This document shows, piece by piece, positions 1 to 9,100 of a DNA stretch of 64,000 nucleotides. Both the position numbers and the translations under genes were made by a program. The notes beneath the pieces are model-generated. The model worked only from the letters and a program-made list of their open reading frames with translations, was not told where the DNA came from and did not search any database. The DNA comes from Streptomyces sp. CC0208 (lineage in GTDB: Bacteria; Actinomycetota; Actinomycetes; Streptomycetales; Streptomycetaceae): assembly GCF_003443735.1 (NCBI RefSeq), contig NZ_CP031969.1, forward strand, positions 6,882,001-6,946,000. Direction: 5' to 3'. Numbering within the stretch: position 1 is the first letter of the stretch; each line of letters begins with the position of its first letter.

Positions 1-527
1 CTGCGCGCGGCCGACAGGAAGATCGCCATGGTGGTGCCGTGCTTGGCGAACTCCCGCACCTCCTCGCCGGGCGGCATCGGCGTCTTGCCGCCGCCGAGCC
101 GGGTGAGCACGACGGACTGCGCGACCTCGGGGATGGTCAGCTCGCGCTGCGCGAGCGCGGCCACCGCCGAGAAGGCGGAGACCCCGGGCACGACCTCGGT
201 GGCGATGCCGATCCGCGCGCACCGGTCGAGCTGCTCCTGCGTACCACCCCACAGGGCGGGGTCGCCGGAGTGGATCCGGGCCACCGTCAGACCCTCCTCG
301 CGGGCCCGTTCGTACACGGCGACCACGTCCTCCAGCGACATGGTCGCCGAGTCGAGGATCTCCGCGTCCTCGCGCGCGTGCTCGAGGACCTCCGCCTGCA
401 CCAGGCTCGCGGCCCAGATCACGACGTCGGCCTCGGCGATGGCGCGCGCGGCCCGGAACGTCAGCAGATCGGCGGCGCCGGGGCCGGCACCGACGAAGGT
501 CACCTTGCCGGTGGGGGCATCGGCCAT
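1..527 (-). CDS. cobM: Precorrin-4 C11-methyltransferase, 3' part beyond the window
   Basis: S-adenosylmethionine-dependent methylation of C11 of precorrin-4 in aerobic cobalamin synthesis; cytoplasmic. The N-terminal 175 or so residues are visible. They contain the SAM-binding loop VTFVGAGPGAADLLT near the start, the ARIHSGDPALWGG motif and the VVPGVSAF segment typical of the tetrapyrrole methylase fold. The ATG at 527 is preceded by GAGAGGA, a good ribosome-binding site. The reading frame stays open to base 1, so the C-terminus lies outside. It is transcribed away from the ZIP gene and is not part of the seven-gene cob operon, which ends at cobI. CobM is preferred over the CbiF name because the neighbours are CobI and CobN; the two are close homologues. 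Confidence 0.9.
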   Translation of the reverse strand, partial: MADAPTGKVTFVGAGPGAADLLTFRAARAIAEADVVIWAASLVQAEVLEHAREDAEILDSATMSLEDVVAVYERAREEGLTVARIHSGDPALWGGTQEQLDRCARIGIATEVVPGVSAFSAVAALAQRELTIPEVAQSVVLTRLGGGKTPMPPGEEVREFAKHGTTMAIFLSAAR

Positions 528-633
528 GGAAATCGGTCCTCTCATCACAAAAGGTCTTGAAAAGCTCTTACGGCTGCGGTCGGCGCGGTGGCCGGATGTG
601 CGCGAACGGGGGTTGATCGGATACCAAGGCCCT

Positions 634-1362
634 ATGGCGGTCTTCGTCGCGCTCGGCGCGTTCCTGATGACGCTGGCCGGCGGCTGGACGGCACAGCGCG
701 TGACCGACCGCCGTCATCTGGTCCTCGGCCTGGCCGGCGGACTGATGCTCGGCGTGGTCGGCCTGGACCTGCTGCCGGAGGCGCTGCACGCGGCCGGTGA
801 CGAGGTCTTCGGCGTGCCCGCGGCCCTGCTCCTGTTCGTGGCCGGTTTCCTGCTGGCCCATCTGGTGGAACGCCTGCTGGCCGCCCGCCAGGCAGCGCAC
901 GGCGGCGAGGAGCACGACGGCCGGGTCCCCGAGGTCGGCCTGACGGCAGCGGCCGCGATGGTCGGCCACAGCGCCATGGACGGCGTGGCCATCGGCGCGG
1001 CCTTCCAGGTGGGTGGCGGCATGGGCACGGCGGTAGCACTCGCCGTGGTCGCCCACGACTTCGCGGACGGCTTCAACACCTACACGATCACGAGCCTGTA
1101 CGGGAACGACCGCCGCAGAGCCCTGGGGATGCTGTTCGCGGATGCGGCGGCCCCGGTGCTGGGCGCCGCCTCGACGTCGTTCGTGACCATCCCGGAGGGC
1201 CTGCTCGGCGGCTATCTCGGCCTCTTCGGCGGCGCGCTCCTCTATCTCGCGGCGGCCGAGATCCTCCCCGAGGCCCACCACGAACACCCCGCCCGCTCGA
1301 CCCTGCTGTGCACGGTCGCCGGCGTGGGCTTCATCTGGCTGGTGGTGGGGCTGGCCGGCTGA
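634..1362 (+). CDS. ZIP-family divalent metal transporter
   Basis: A 242-residue inner-membrane protein of about seven to eight hydrophobic segments, which is the size and layout of bacterial ZIP transporters that import Zn, Fe, Mn or Co. The fourth-helix metal site reads HSAMDG at residues 112-117. The fifth-helix site reads HDFAD at 141-145, where most ZIPs have HExPE or HExPH. A His-containing loop (HGGEEHD, about 89-95) links the two halves. The ATG at 634 is chosen because AAGG lies just upstream and the first helix begins at once. It sits alone on the plus strand between cobM and cobI, both minus. This suggests, but does not show, cobalt supply for B12. Substrate is unknown. Confidence 0.8.
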   Translation: MAVFVALGAFLMTLAGGWTAQRVTDRRHLVLGLAGGLMLGVVGLDLLPEALHAAGDEVFGVPAALLLFVAGFLLAHLVERLLAARQAAHGGEEHDGRVPEVGLTAAAAMVGHSAMDGVAIGAAFQVGGGMGTAVALAVVAHDFADGFNTYTITSLYGNDRRRALGMLFADAAAPVLGAASTSFVTIPEGLLGGYLGLFGGALLYLAAAEILPEAHHEHPARSTLLCTVAGVGFIWLVVGLAG

Positions 1363-1394
1363 CCCGGCCGCTCTGAGGGGGTTCGCCGAGGGGG

Positions 1395-2129
1395 TCACAA
1401 CTTGCCACCCCGGGTACCGTCCCGCCGCGCGGGCGCGATCAGGGTGGAGAGATACGGCAGCGGAGCACCGTCGAGCTCGGCGGCAGGCCGGATGGACTCG
1501 GCCTCAAGGCCCAGCGCCGATCCCCATACGGCGTCCCCGAGCCGCCCGGTCTCCCTGAGTACCTCGGCCACCTCCGCGGCCTGCCGCCCGAACTTGTAGG
1601 CGACGACGGTCCCGGGCCCGTTGAGCGCGTCCTTGAGCACGGCGGAACCGGCGGTGACCGGCACGAGCGTGAGCGGCTCGGTCCCCTCGGTCAGCACGGC
1701 CCCGGAACGCGCGGCGAGATCCTGCATGGCGGTGATGCCGGGCACCGTCTCGACGACGACTCCGGGCACGAGTTCGCCGATGGTGTGGGCGAGATAGGTG
1801 AAGGTGGAATAGACGTTGGGGTCGCCGATGGTCGCGAAGGCGACCGACGTGTGCGCGGCCAGCAACTGGGCGACCCGCTCCCCGGCGGCGTCCCAGGCGG
1901 CCTCGCGCCGTCCGTGATCGCTGCGCTCGTTGAGGGCGAAGACGACCCGGACGACCTTCTCCTGCGGCACGTAGTGCAGCACGGTCGCCTCGGCCCGCCC
2001 GCGCTCTCCGGTGTCCATCACGGGCACCACGACCACGTCGGCGGCGCGCAGGGCGTTGACACCCTTGACGGTCACCAGCTCCGGATCCCCGGGCCCGACC
2101 CCGACCCCGATCAACCTGCTGCTGCTCAT
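1395..2129 (-). CDS. cobI: Precorrin-2 C20-methyltransferase
   Basis: Transfers a methyl group from SAM to C20 of precorrin-2, giving precorrin-3A, the first dedicated corrin step. The 244-residue protein has the family motifs GVGVGPGDPELVTVKG at the N-terminus, FATIGDPNVYSTF in the middle and VPGITAMQDLAA, all of the tetrapyrrole methylase fold. The ATG at 2129 forms an ATGA overlap with the cobB stop; an upstream in-frame ATG at 2141 would overlap cobB more and is less likely. It is the last gene of the minus-strand cob operon, ending 32 nt from the convergent ZIP gene. No other function fits as well. Confidence 0.92.
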   Translation of the reverse strand: MSSSRLIGVGVGPGDPELVTVKGVNALRAADVVVVPVMDTGERGRAEATVLHYVPQEKVVRVVFALNERSDHGRREAAWDAAGERVAQLLAAHTSVAFATIGDPNVYSTFTYLAHTIGELVPGVVVETVPGITAMQDLAARSGAVLTEGTEPLTLVPVTAGSAVLKDALNGPGTVVAYKFGRQAAEVAEVLRETGRLGDAVWGSALGLEAESIRPAAELDGAPLPYLSTLIAPARRDGTRGGKL

Positions 2130-3529
2130 GACGTCCGGCACCTCTCCACGAACCGACGGGCGACACCGGGCTGCGAGGCCCAGTGCGTGTGCAGATAACT
2201 CGCGTGCACACCACGCTGTACAAACCCTTCGAGCCGCCGCCGGGGCACCCGCACACCCCAGGCCGCGGCGTCCCCCGCCCCCGGCTCCACGACGGTCCGG
2301 TGGAACTCGTGCCCCCGCATCCGCGTCCCGGCGACGGCGAGCGAACTGTCACTGACGGCGACGGCGTCGCGGTACCCGAGGGTGAGCTTCTCCTCCATCC
2401 GCGCCGAGGCGTCGAGCACCCCGCACATCGGCTGCCCGTCGAGCTCACGGCACAGATAGAGCAGCCCGGCACACTCGGCGGCGACGGGAGCGCCGGTCTC
2501 CGCGAGGGCCGACACGGCTTTCCGCAGCGGCTCGTTGGCGGACAGCTCGGCGGCGTAGACCTCGGGGAAGCCGCCCCCGATGACCAACCCGCTTGTGCCC
2601 TCGGGGAGTTGCTCGTCCCGCAGCGGATCGAAGGTCACGACGTCGGCTCCGGCGGCCAGGAGCAGTTCTGCGTGTTCCGCGTAGGAGAACGTGAACGCGG
2701 ACCCACCGGCAACGGCAACCACCAGCCCGTCCGGCGTTTGAGGACGAGGCCCTTCGGGCCGATGGGGGTCTGGGGGCGCAGCCCCCAGGACCTCAGCCGC
2801 GTCCCAGGCCGCACACGGCAATGCCCCCGCACCCCGCGCCAGCGCGGCCAACGCCTCCAGATCACACCCCTGCTCCACCTGCGCGGCCATCGCCGCGACG
2901 GAGTCGACCGCATCCCCCCGCCGCTCCGCGACCGGCACCAGCCCCAGATGCCGAGAAGGCGTGTCCACCTGAGCCACCCGCCGCAGCACCCCGAACACCG
3001 GCACCCCGGCCGACTCCAACGCCTCCCGCAACAACGCCTCGTGCCGATCGGAGGCGACCTTGTTCAGGATCACGCCCCCCACCCGCACCTCGGGATCCCA
3101 GGACGCGAACCCGTGTACCAGCGCGGCAACCGAGCGGGACTGCGACGAGGCATCGACGACCAGCACCACCGGCGCCCGCAGCAGCTTCGCCACATGAGCC
3201 GTGGAGGCCAGCTCCCCTTCCCCCGCGGCCCCGTCGAACATCCCCATCACGCCCTCGACGACGGCGATGTCACACCCCTGCGCCCCGTGCAGGAACAGCG
3301 GAGCCACCAGCTCAGGACCGCACAGGTAGGCGTCGAGATTCCGCCCCACCCGCCCGCTGGCGAGCGCGTGATACCCGGGATCGATGTAGTCAGGGCCCAC
3401 CTTGTGCGGAGACACGGCAAGCCCCCGTGCGGCGAACGCGGCCATCAACCCCGTGGCGACGGTGGTCTTCCCGCTGCCGGACGACGGCGCGGCGACGACC
3501 AGCCGAGGGACGGAAACGGATGAGGACAT
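2126..3529 (-). CDS. cobB: Cobyrinic acid a,c-diamide synthase
   Basis: Glutamine- and ATP-dependent amidation of the a and c carboxylates of hydrogenobyrinic or cobyrinic acid. The 467-residue protein has an N-terminal P-loop domain (APSSGSGKTTVATGL at about residues 14-28, HKVGPDYIDPGYH) and a C-terminal glutamine amidotransferase domain whose nucleophile is in AAECAGLLYL. The linker between them, PPDPHRPEGPRPQTPDG, is encoded by a dispersed Streptomyces repeat at 2725-2790 (see findings). The start is fixed by a TGATG overlap with cobO. The ATGA junction with cobI implies translational coupling. The linker length is unusual; both catalytic domains look intact. Confidence 0.92.
   Translation of the reverse strand: MSSSVSVPRLVVAAPSSGSGKTTVATGLMAAFAARGLAVSPHKVGPDYIDPGYHALASGRVGRNLDAYLCGPELVAPLFLHGAQGCDIAVVEGVMGMFDGAAGEGELASTAHVAKLLRAPVVLVVDASSQSRSVAALVHGFASWDPEVRVGGVILNKVASDRHEALLREALESAGVPVFGVLRRVAQVDTPSRHLGLVPVAERRGDAVDSVAAMAAQVEQGCDLEALAALARGAGALPCAAWDAAEVLGAAPPDPHRPEGPRPQTPDGLVVAVAGGSAFTFSYAEHAELLLAAGADVVTFDPLRDEQLPEGTSGLVIGGGFPEVYAAELSANEPLRKAVSALAETGAPVAAECAGLLYLCRELDGQPMCGVLDASARMEEKLTLGYRDAVAVSDSSLAVAGTRMRGHEFHRTVVEPGAGDAAAWGVRVPRRRLEGFVQRGVHASYLHTHWASQPGVARRFVERCRTS
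2725..2790. repeat. Dispersed Streptomyces GC-rich repeat inside cobB
   Basis: The plus strand carries CCGTCCGGCGTTTGAGGACG followed by a short hairpin (GGCCC-TTC-GGGCC) and a second hairpin around TGGGGGCGCAGCCCCCA. I recognise this arrangement from memory as a repeat found many times between genes in Streptomyces chromosomes. Here it lies in frame inside the cobB coding sequence, at the junction of the two domains. Confidence 0.75.
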
Positions 3530-4128
3530 CACCACTCGATACCCCGCTGCCCCTTCTGCCCGGCGTCCATGGGGTGCTTCACCTTGGACATGTCGGTCAC
3601 GAGATCGGCGAAGTCGACCAGCTTCTCGGGGGCGTTCCGCCCCGTGATGACCACGTGCTGGGTCCCGGGCCGCTCCCGCAGCACGTCGAGAACCTCGTCC
3701 GTGTCCACCCACCCCCAGTGCATCGGGTAGGCGAACTCGTCGAGCACGTACAGCTGGTACGTCTCGGCGGCGAGATCCCGCTTGACCTGCTCCCAGCCCT
3801 CCCGGGCCTTCTCCTCGTTGTCCATCTGGGCATCGCGCTGCACCCAGGACCAGCCCTCGCCCATCTTGTGCCAGTCGACCGACCCGCCCTCCCCGGACGC
3901 CCCGAGCACCCGCAGCGCGTTCTCCTCGCCGACCTTCCACTTCGCCGACTTGACGAACTGGAACACCCCGATGGGCCACCCCTGGTTCCAGGCCCGCAGA
4001 GCGAGCCCGAAGGCGGCGGTCGACTTGCCCTTCCCGACCCCGGTGTGCACGACGACCAGCGGCCGGTTCCGACGCTGGCGGGTGGTCAGTCCGTCGTCCG
4101 GCACCACACTCGGCTGTCCCTGAGGCAT
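3529..4128 (-). CDS. cobO: Cob(I)yrinic acid a,c-diamide adenosyltransferase
   Basis: Attaches the 5'-deoxyadenosyl ligand from ATP to reduced cobalt. The 199-residue size matches the CobO/BtuR family. It has the family P-loop HTGVGKGKSTAAFG at about residues 28-41, then GVFQFVKS, the LYVLDEF segment and VVITGRNAP. The ATG at 4128 shares one base with the stop of the chelatase gene (TAATG). The stop shares one base with the cobB start (TGATG), so the three genes are read as a coupled set. The protein is unrelated to the PduO type. Confidence is high from full-length motif agreement. Confidence 0.93.
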   Translation of the reverse strand: MPQGQPSVVPDDGLTTRQRRNRPLVVVHTGVGKGKSTAAFGLALRAWNQGWPIGVFQFVKSAKWKVGEENALRVLGASGEGGSVDWHKMGEGWSWVQRDAQMDNEEKAREGWEQVKRDLAAETYQLYVLDEFAYPMHWGWVDTDEVLDVLRERPGTQHVVITGRNAPEKLVDFADLVTDMSKVKHPMDAGQKGQRGIEW

Positions 4129-6140
4129 TACGCGGCCCTCCTCTGTACGTCCTTCACCAGTCCGGCGATCGAGTCGGCCCGCAACTCGTCCAGCGTCACC
4201 GCGGTACCGCCCAGTTCACCGGCGAGCTGCCCGGCCAGTCCGAGCCGCACGGGCCCGGATTCGCAGTCCACGACGACCGAGGCGACGCCCTCCGCGGCGA
4301 ACAGTCGGGCCGCCCGCCCCGCGAGGGCGACCGGCTCGGGCCCGCCGGTGGCCCGGCCGTCCGTCACCACCACGACCAGCGCCCGCCGGGCGGGGTCCCG
4401 CAGCCGCTCCACCCGCAGCACCTCGTGCGCCCGCAGCAGCCCGGCCGCGAGCGGGGTACGCCCGCCCGTCGGCAGCGTCTCCAGCCGGGCGGCGGCCGCG
4501 TCCACCGAGGAGGTGGGCGGCAACGCGACCTCCGCCGCCGACCCCCGGAACGTCACCAGGCCCACCTTGTCCCGCCGCTGGTACGCGTCGAGGAGCAGCG
4601 ACAGCACGGCCCCCTTCACCGCGCTCATCCGCTGCCGCGCCGCCATCGACCCCGAGGCGTCGACGACGAACAGCACGAGATTCCCCTCGCGCCCCTCACG
4701 CGTCGCCTGCCGCAGATCGTCACGCCGGACCACGAGACCGCGTCCCGACCGCCCCCGCGCCCGCTGATGGGGCGCGGCCGCCTGCACGGTGGCCGCCAGG
4801 TGCAGCTTGGTCAGCGCCCCTCGGGGCCGCCGCGCACCGGTCGTGCGCCCGTGCTCGGTCCGCGCCCGAGACCGCCGCCCGGCGGCGCCGTCCCCGAGAC
4901 CGGGCACGCTGAGCACCTTGGTGCGGAACGGCTCGGAAGCCCGGGCGGCCGCCTGCTCCCCGGAACCGGCTCCGGACGCCTGCGGCTCACCACCGTCCCC
5001 GGCCTCCGGCTGCGCACCGGAACCCCCGTCGTCCTGCGGCCTTTCGTCCTGCGGCCCGGACGGCGGCTGCCCGCCACCCCCACCTGGCCCGTCCGGATCC
5101 GGCTCGTCATCGTCACCGGAGCCCTCGGAGCCGCTGAACTCCTCCAAGGTCTCGTCGAGCTTGTCCTCGTCGAGTCCCGGGGCGTCGAAGGGATTACGAC
5201 GCCTGCGGTGCGGAAGCGCGAGCAGCGCGGCCTGCCGGACGTCCTCCGCGATCACCTCGGTCCGCCCGGCCCAGGCGGCCAGCGCGGTCGCCGTACGCGC
5301 CATCACGATGTCGGCCCGCATGCCGTCCACCTCGAACGCGGCACAGGTCGCCGCGATCTGCCGCAGCGCCCCGTCGCCCAGCCGCACCGACGGCAGCAAC
5401 TCCCGGGCGCCGACGATCCGTTGCCGTACGGCGGCCTCCTCGTCGGCCCAGCGCGTCGCGAACCCGGCCGGATCGTCGTCGTACGCCAGCCTGCGCCGTA
5501 CGACCTCCACCCGCTGGTCCGGCTCCCGCGAGGCCGCGACCTCGACGGTCAGGCCGAACCGGTCGAGCAACTGCGGCCGCAGCTCGCCCTCTTCGGGGTT
5601 CATGGTGCCGACCAGCAGGAACTTCGAGGCGTGCCGCACGGAGACGCCCTCGCGCTCCACGTACGACGCCCCCATCGCGGCCGCGTCGAGGAGCAGGTCG
5701 ACGAGGTGGTCGTGGAGGAGGTTGACCTCGTCGACGTAGAGGATGCCCCGGTGGGCGTCGGCCAGCAGCCCCGGCTCGAAGGCCTTCACGCCCTCCGCTA
5801 GCGCCCGCTCGATGTCCAGGGCGCCGACCAGCCGGTCCTCGGAGGCGCCGACGGGGAGTTCGACCATCCGAGCGGGGCGCGCGGAGCCGTTGCCCGGCTC
5901 GTGCGGGCCATCGGGGCACTCCGCGTCCGGCCGCGCAGGGTCGCAGGAGAACCGGCAGCCGGGGACGACCGCGACCTCGGGCAGCAGCGCCGAGAGGGCG
6001 CGCACCGCCGTCGACTTGGCGGTGCCCTTCTCGCCGCGCACCAGCACCCCGCCGACCGCCGGTGAGACGGCGTTCAGCAGCAGCGCGAGCCGCAGGTCGT
6101 CCTGGCCGACGACGGCCGTGAACGGAAACGGGGTACTCAC
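4128..6140 (-). CDS. Cobaltochelatase-associated ATPase, fused ChlI/ChlD-type subunit
   Basis: A 670-residue chelatase motor protein. Residues 1-330 are an AAA+ domain: Walker A GEKGTAKST at 36-44, Walker B LYVDEVNLLHD, arginine-finger region LLDRFGL. A 75-residue acidic, Pro/Gly/Ser-rich linker follows. The C-terminal 200 residues are a von Willebrand A domain with the MIDAS motif VDASGSM and VVVTDGRAT. Such I/D fusions work with the large CobN subunit, directly downstream, to insert cobalt with ATP hydrolysis, in place of the CobS/CobT pair. GTG start with a GTGA overlap to cobN. A magnesium chelatase for chlorophyll is excluded by context. The linker is longer and more disordered than in BchI or BchD. 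Confidence 0.85.
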   Translation of the reverse strand: MSTPFPFTAVVGQDDLRLALLLNAVSPAVGGVLVRGEKGTAKSTAVRALSALLPEVAVVPGCRFSCDPARPDAECPDGPHEPGNGSARPARMVELPVGASEDRLVGALDIERALAEGVKAFEPGLLADAHRGILYVDEVNLLHDHLVDLLLDAAAMGASYVEREGVSVRHASKFLLVGTMNPEEGELRPQLLDRFGLTVEVAASREPDQRVEVVRRRLAYDDDPAGFATRWADEEAAVRQRIVGARELLPSVRLGDGALRQIAATCAAFEVDGMRADIVMARTATALAAWAGRTEVIAEDVRQAALLALPHRRRRNPFDAPGLDEDKLDETLEEFSGSEGSGDDDEPDPDGPGGGGGQPPSGPQDERPQDDGGSGAQPEAGDGGEPQASGAGSGEQAAARASEPFRTKVLSVPGLGDGAAGRRSRARTEHGRTTGARRPRGALTKLHLAATVQAAAPHQRARGRSGRGLVVRRDDLRQATREGREGNLVLFVVDASGSMAARQRMSAVKGAVLSLLLDAYQRRDKVGLVTFRGSAAEVALPPTSSVDAAAARLETLPTGGRTPLAAGLLRAHEVLRVERLRDPARRALVVVVTDGRATGGPEPVALAGRAARLFAAEGVASVVVDCESGPVRLGLAGQLAGELGGTAVTLDELRADSIAGLVKDVQRRAA

Positions 6141-9100
6141 TTCTCGTCACCCTCCAAGTCGCCCTCGAGCTCCAGGTACGTGGCCCGCAGCCGCTCCAGC
6201 GTCTCCGCGTCCGGCTCGGCCCACAGCCCACGGTCGGCGGCCTCCAGGAGCCGTTCCGTGATGCCCCGCAGCGCCCAGGGGTTGGACTTCTTCATGAAGT
6301 CCCGGTTCTCCGCGTCGAAGACGTACTCCGCGCTGAGCTTCTCGTACATCCAGTCGTCGACCACGCCCGCCGTGGCGTCGTAGCCGAAGAGGTAGTCGAC
6401 GGTCGCCGCCATCTCGAAGGCGCCCTTGTAGCCGTGCCGCCGCATGGCCGCCATCCAGCGCGGGTTGACCACCCGGGCCCGGAAGACCCGGTGCGTCTCC
6501 TCGCCCAGCGTCCGCGTCCTCACCTGGTCGGGCGTGGCCGAATCACCCACGTACGCCTCGGGGTTGGCACCCGTGAGGTGACGCACCATGGCGACCATGC
6601 CGCCGTGGTACTGGAAGTAGTCGTCGGCGTCGACCAGGTCGTGCTCGCGGGTGTCGACGTTCTTCGCGGCCACGTTGATCCGCTTGAACGCGGTCTCCAT
6701 GTCCCCGCGCGCCGCCCGCCCGTCGAGCCCGCGCCCGTAGGCGTAGCCGCCCCACACCGCGTACACCTCGGCGAGGTCGGCGTCCGAGCGCCAGTTGCGG
6801 GCGTCGATCAGCGGCAGCAGCCCGGCGCCGTACGCCCCCGGCTTGGACCCGAAGATCCGGGCGGTCGCGCGCCGCCGGTCACCGTGCTCGACGGTGTCCT
6901 CGTCGGCGTGCGCCTTCACGAAGTTCCGGTCGGCCGGCTCGGCCAGCTCGGCCACCGTGCGCACGGCGTCGTCGATCAGCCCGACCACGTGCGGGAACGC
7001 GTCCCGGAAGAACCCGGAGATCCGGACGGTGACGTCGATGCGGGGCCGCCCGAGCTCCTCCAGGCCGATCACCTCGAAGCCGGTCACCCGCCGCGAGGCG
7101 TCGTCCCACACCGGGCGGCAGCCCAGCAGCGCCAGGATCTCGGCGATGTCGTCGCCCTGGGTGCGCATGGCCGACGTGCCCCAGACGGTCAGCCCCACGG
7201 ACTTCGGGTACTCACCCGTGTCCTGGAGGTACCGCTGCACCAGCGAGTCGGCGAGCGACTGCCCGACCTCCCAACTCAGCCTGGACGGAATGGCCTTGGG
7301 GTCGACGGAGTAGAAGTTCCGGCCGGTCGGCAGGACGTTCACCAGGCCGCGGGTCGGGGAGCCGGAGGGCCCGGCCGGGACGTAACCGCCGTCCAGGGCC
7401 TTGAGGATGTGCCCGATCTCGTCGGTCGTACGGGCGAGGCGAGGCACGACCTCGGTACACGCGAACTCCAACACCGCGACGGCGTCGGCGAGTTCGGTGC
7501 CGAGGACGTCACGGACGAGACCGGGGACGGCCGCCGCGTCCCAGGACACGGCCTCCATGCCCTCCGCGACCCGCCGGCACAGCTGCTCCAACAGGTCGAT
7601 GGCGTCGGCGGCCGTCCGCGCGGGGCCGTCGACGAGGTCGGACAGCTCCACCGGCACCTTCACCGGCGCCCCCGGCTCGGCGAGCAACTCCTTCTCCACC
7701 AGCCCGAAATGGGCGGCGAAGGCGGCCCGCAGTCCCGGCAGGGCGTTGGCCTGTCCGCCCCACACCTGAGAGGCGCGCAGCACGGCCAGCACCAGGTTGA
7801 CCCGGGCCTCGTCGACCGGACCGCCGCCGAGGATGTGCAGCCCGTCCCGGATCTGCACGTCCTTGATCTCGCACAGGTAGCCGTCGATGTGCATGACGAA
7901 CTCGTCGAACGTCTCGTCGTCCGGCTGTTCGTCGACATGCAGGTCGTGGTGGAGCTCGGCCGCCTTGACCAGCGTCCAGATCTGGGCGCGCACAGCCGGG
8001 GCCTTGGTCGGGTCCAGGTCGGAGACGAGCGCGTACTCGTCGAGCAGCTGCTCCAGCTTGGCGAGGTCGCCGTAGGTGTCGGCCCGAGCCATCGGCGGCA
8101 CCAGGTGGTCCACGACCGTGGCGTGCCCGCGCCGCTTGGCCTGGGTGCCCTCACCGGGGTCGTTGACGATGAACGGGTAGATCAGCGGCAGCTCACCGAG
8201 GACGGCGTCCGGCGCGCACCCACCACTGAGCCCAAGACCCTTGCCCGGCAGCCACTCCATCGTGCCGTGCTTGCCCATGTGGACGACCGCGTCGGCGCCG
8301 AAGGAGTGGTCCAGCCACCGGTAGGCGGCCATGTAGTGGTGCGAGGGCGGCATGTCCGGGTCGTGGTAGATCGCGATCGGGTTCTCCCCGAAGCCCCGCG
8401 GCGGCTGGATCATCACGACGACGTTCCCGAACTGGAGGGAGGCCAGCACGATGTCGTCCCCGTCGACGTACAGCGAGCCCGGCGGCTCACCCCACGCGTC
8501 GACCATGGCCTGCCGCAGCTCCGGGTCCAGCTTGTCGAACCACGCCCGGTAGTCCGCGAGCGGGACCCGCGCGGGCGCGGAGGCCAGCTGGTCCTCGGTC
8601 AGCCACTCGACGTCGTGACCGCCGGCCTCGATGAGCCGGTGGATCAACTCGTCGCCGCCGGACGGGTATTCGGTGAGCGTGTACCCGGCGTCCCGGAGCG
8701 CGTCCAGCACCCGCACCGCCGAAGCAGGAGTGTCGAGACCCACCGCGTTGCCGACCCGCGAGTGCTTGGTCGGATACGCCGTGAAGACCAGCGCGAGCTT
8801 CTTCTCGGCGTTCGGCTTGTGCCGCAGCTTCGCGTGCCGTACGGCGATCCCGGCGACCCGCGCGGCCCGCTCCGGGTCGGCCACGTACACCGGGACGTCG
8901 TCGGGCCCCTGTTCCTTGAAGGAGAACGGCACGGTGATCAGCCGTCCGTCGAACTCCGGGATCGCGACCTGCATGGCCGCGTCCATGGGGGAGAGGGCAG
9001 CGTCGGACTCGTCCCAGGCCGCCCTGGACGTCGTCAGGCAGAGCCCTTGCAGCACGGGCACGTCGAGGTCGGCCAGCGCCCCGATGTCCCAGGCCTCCTC

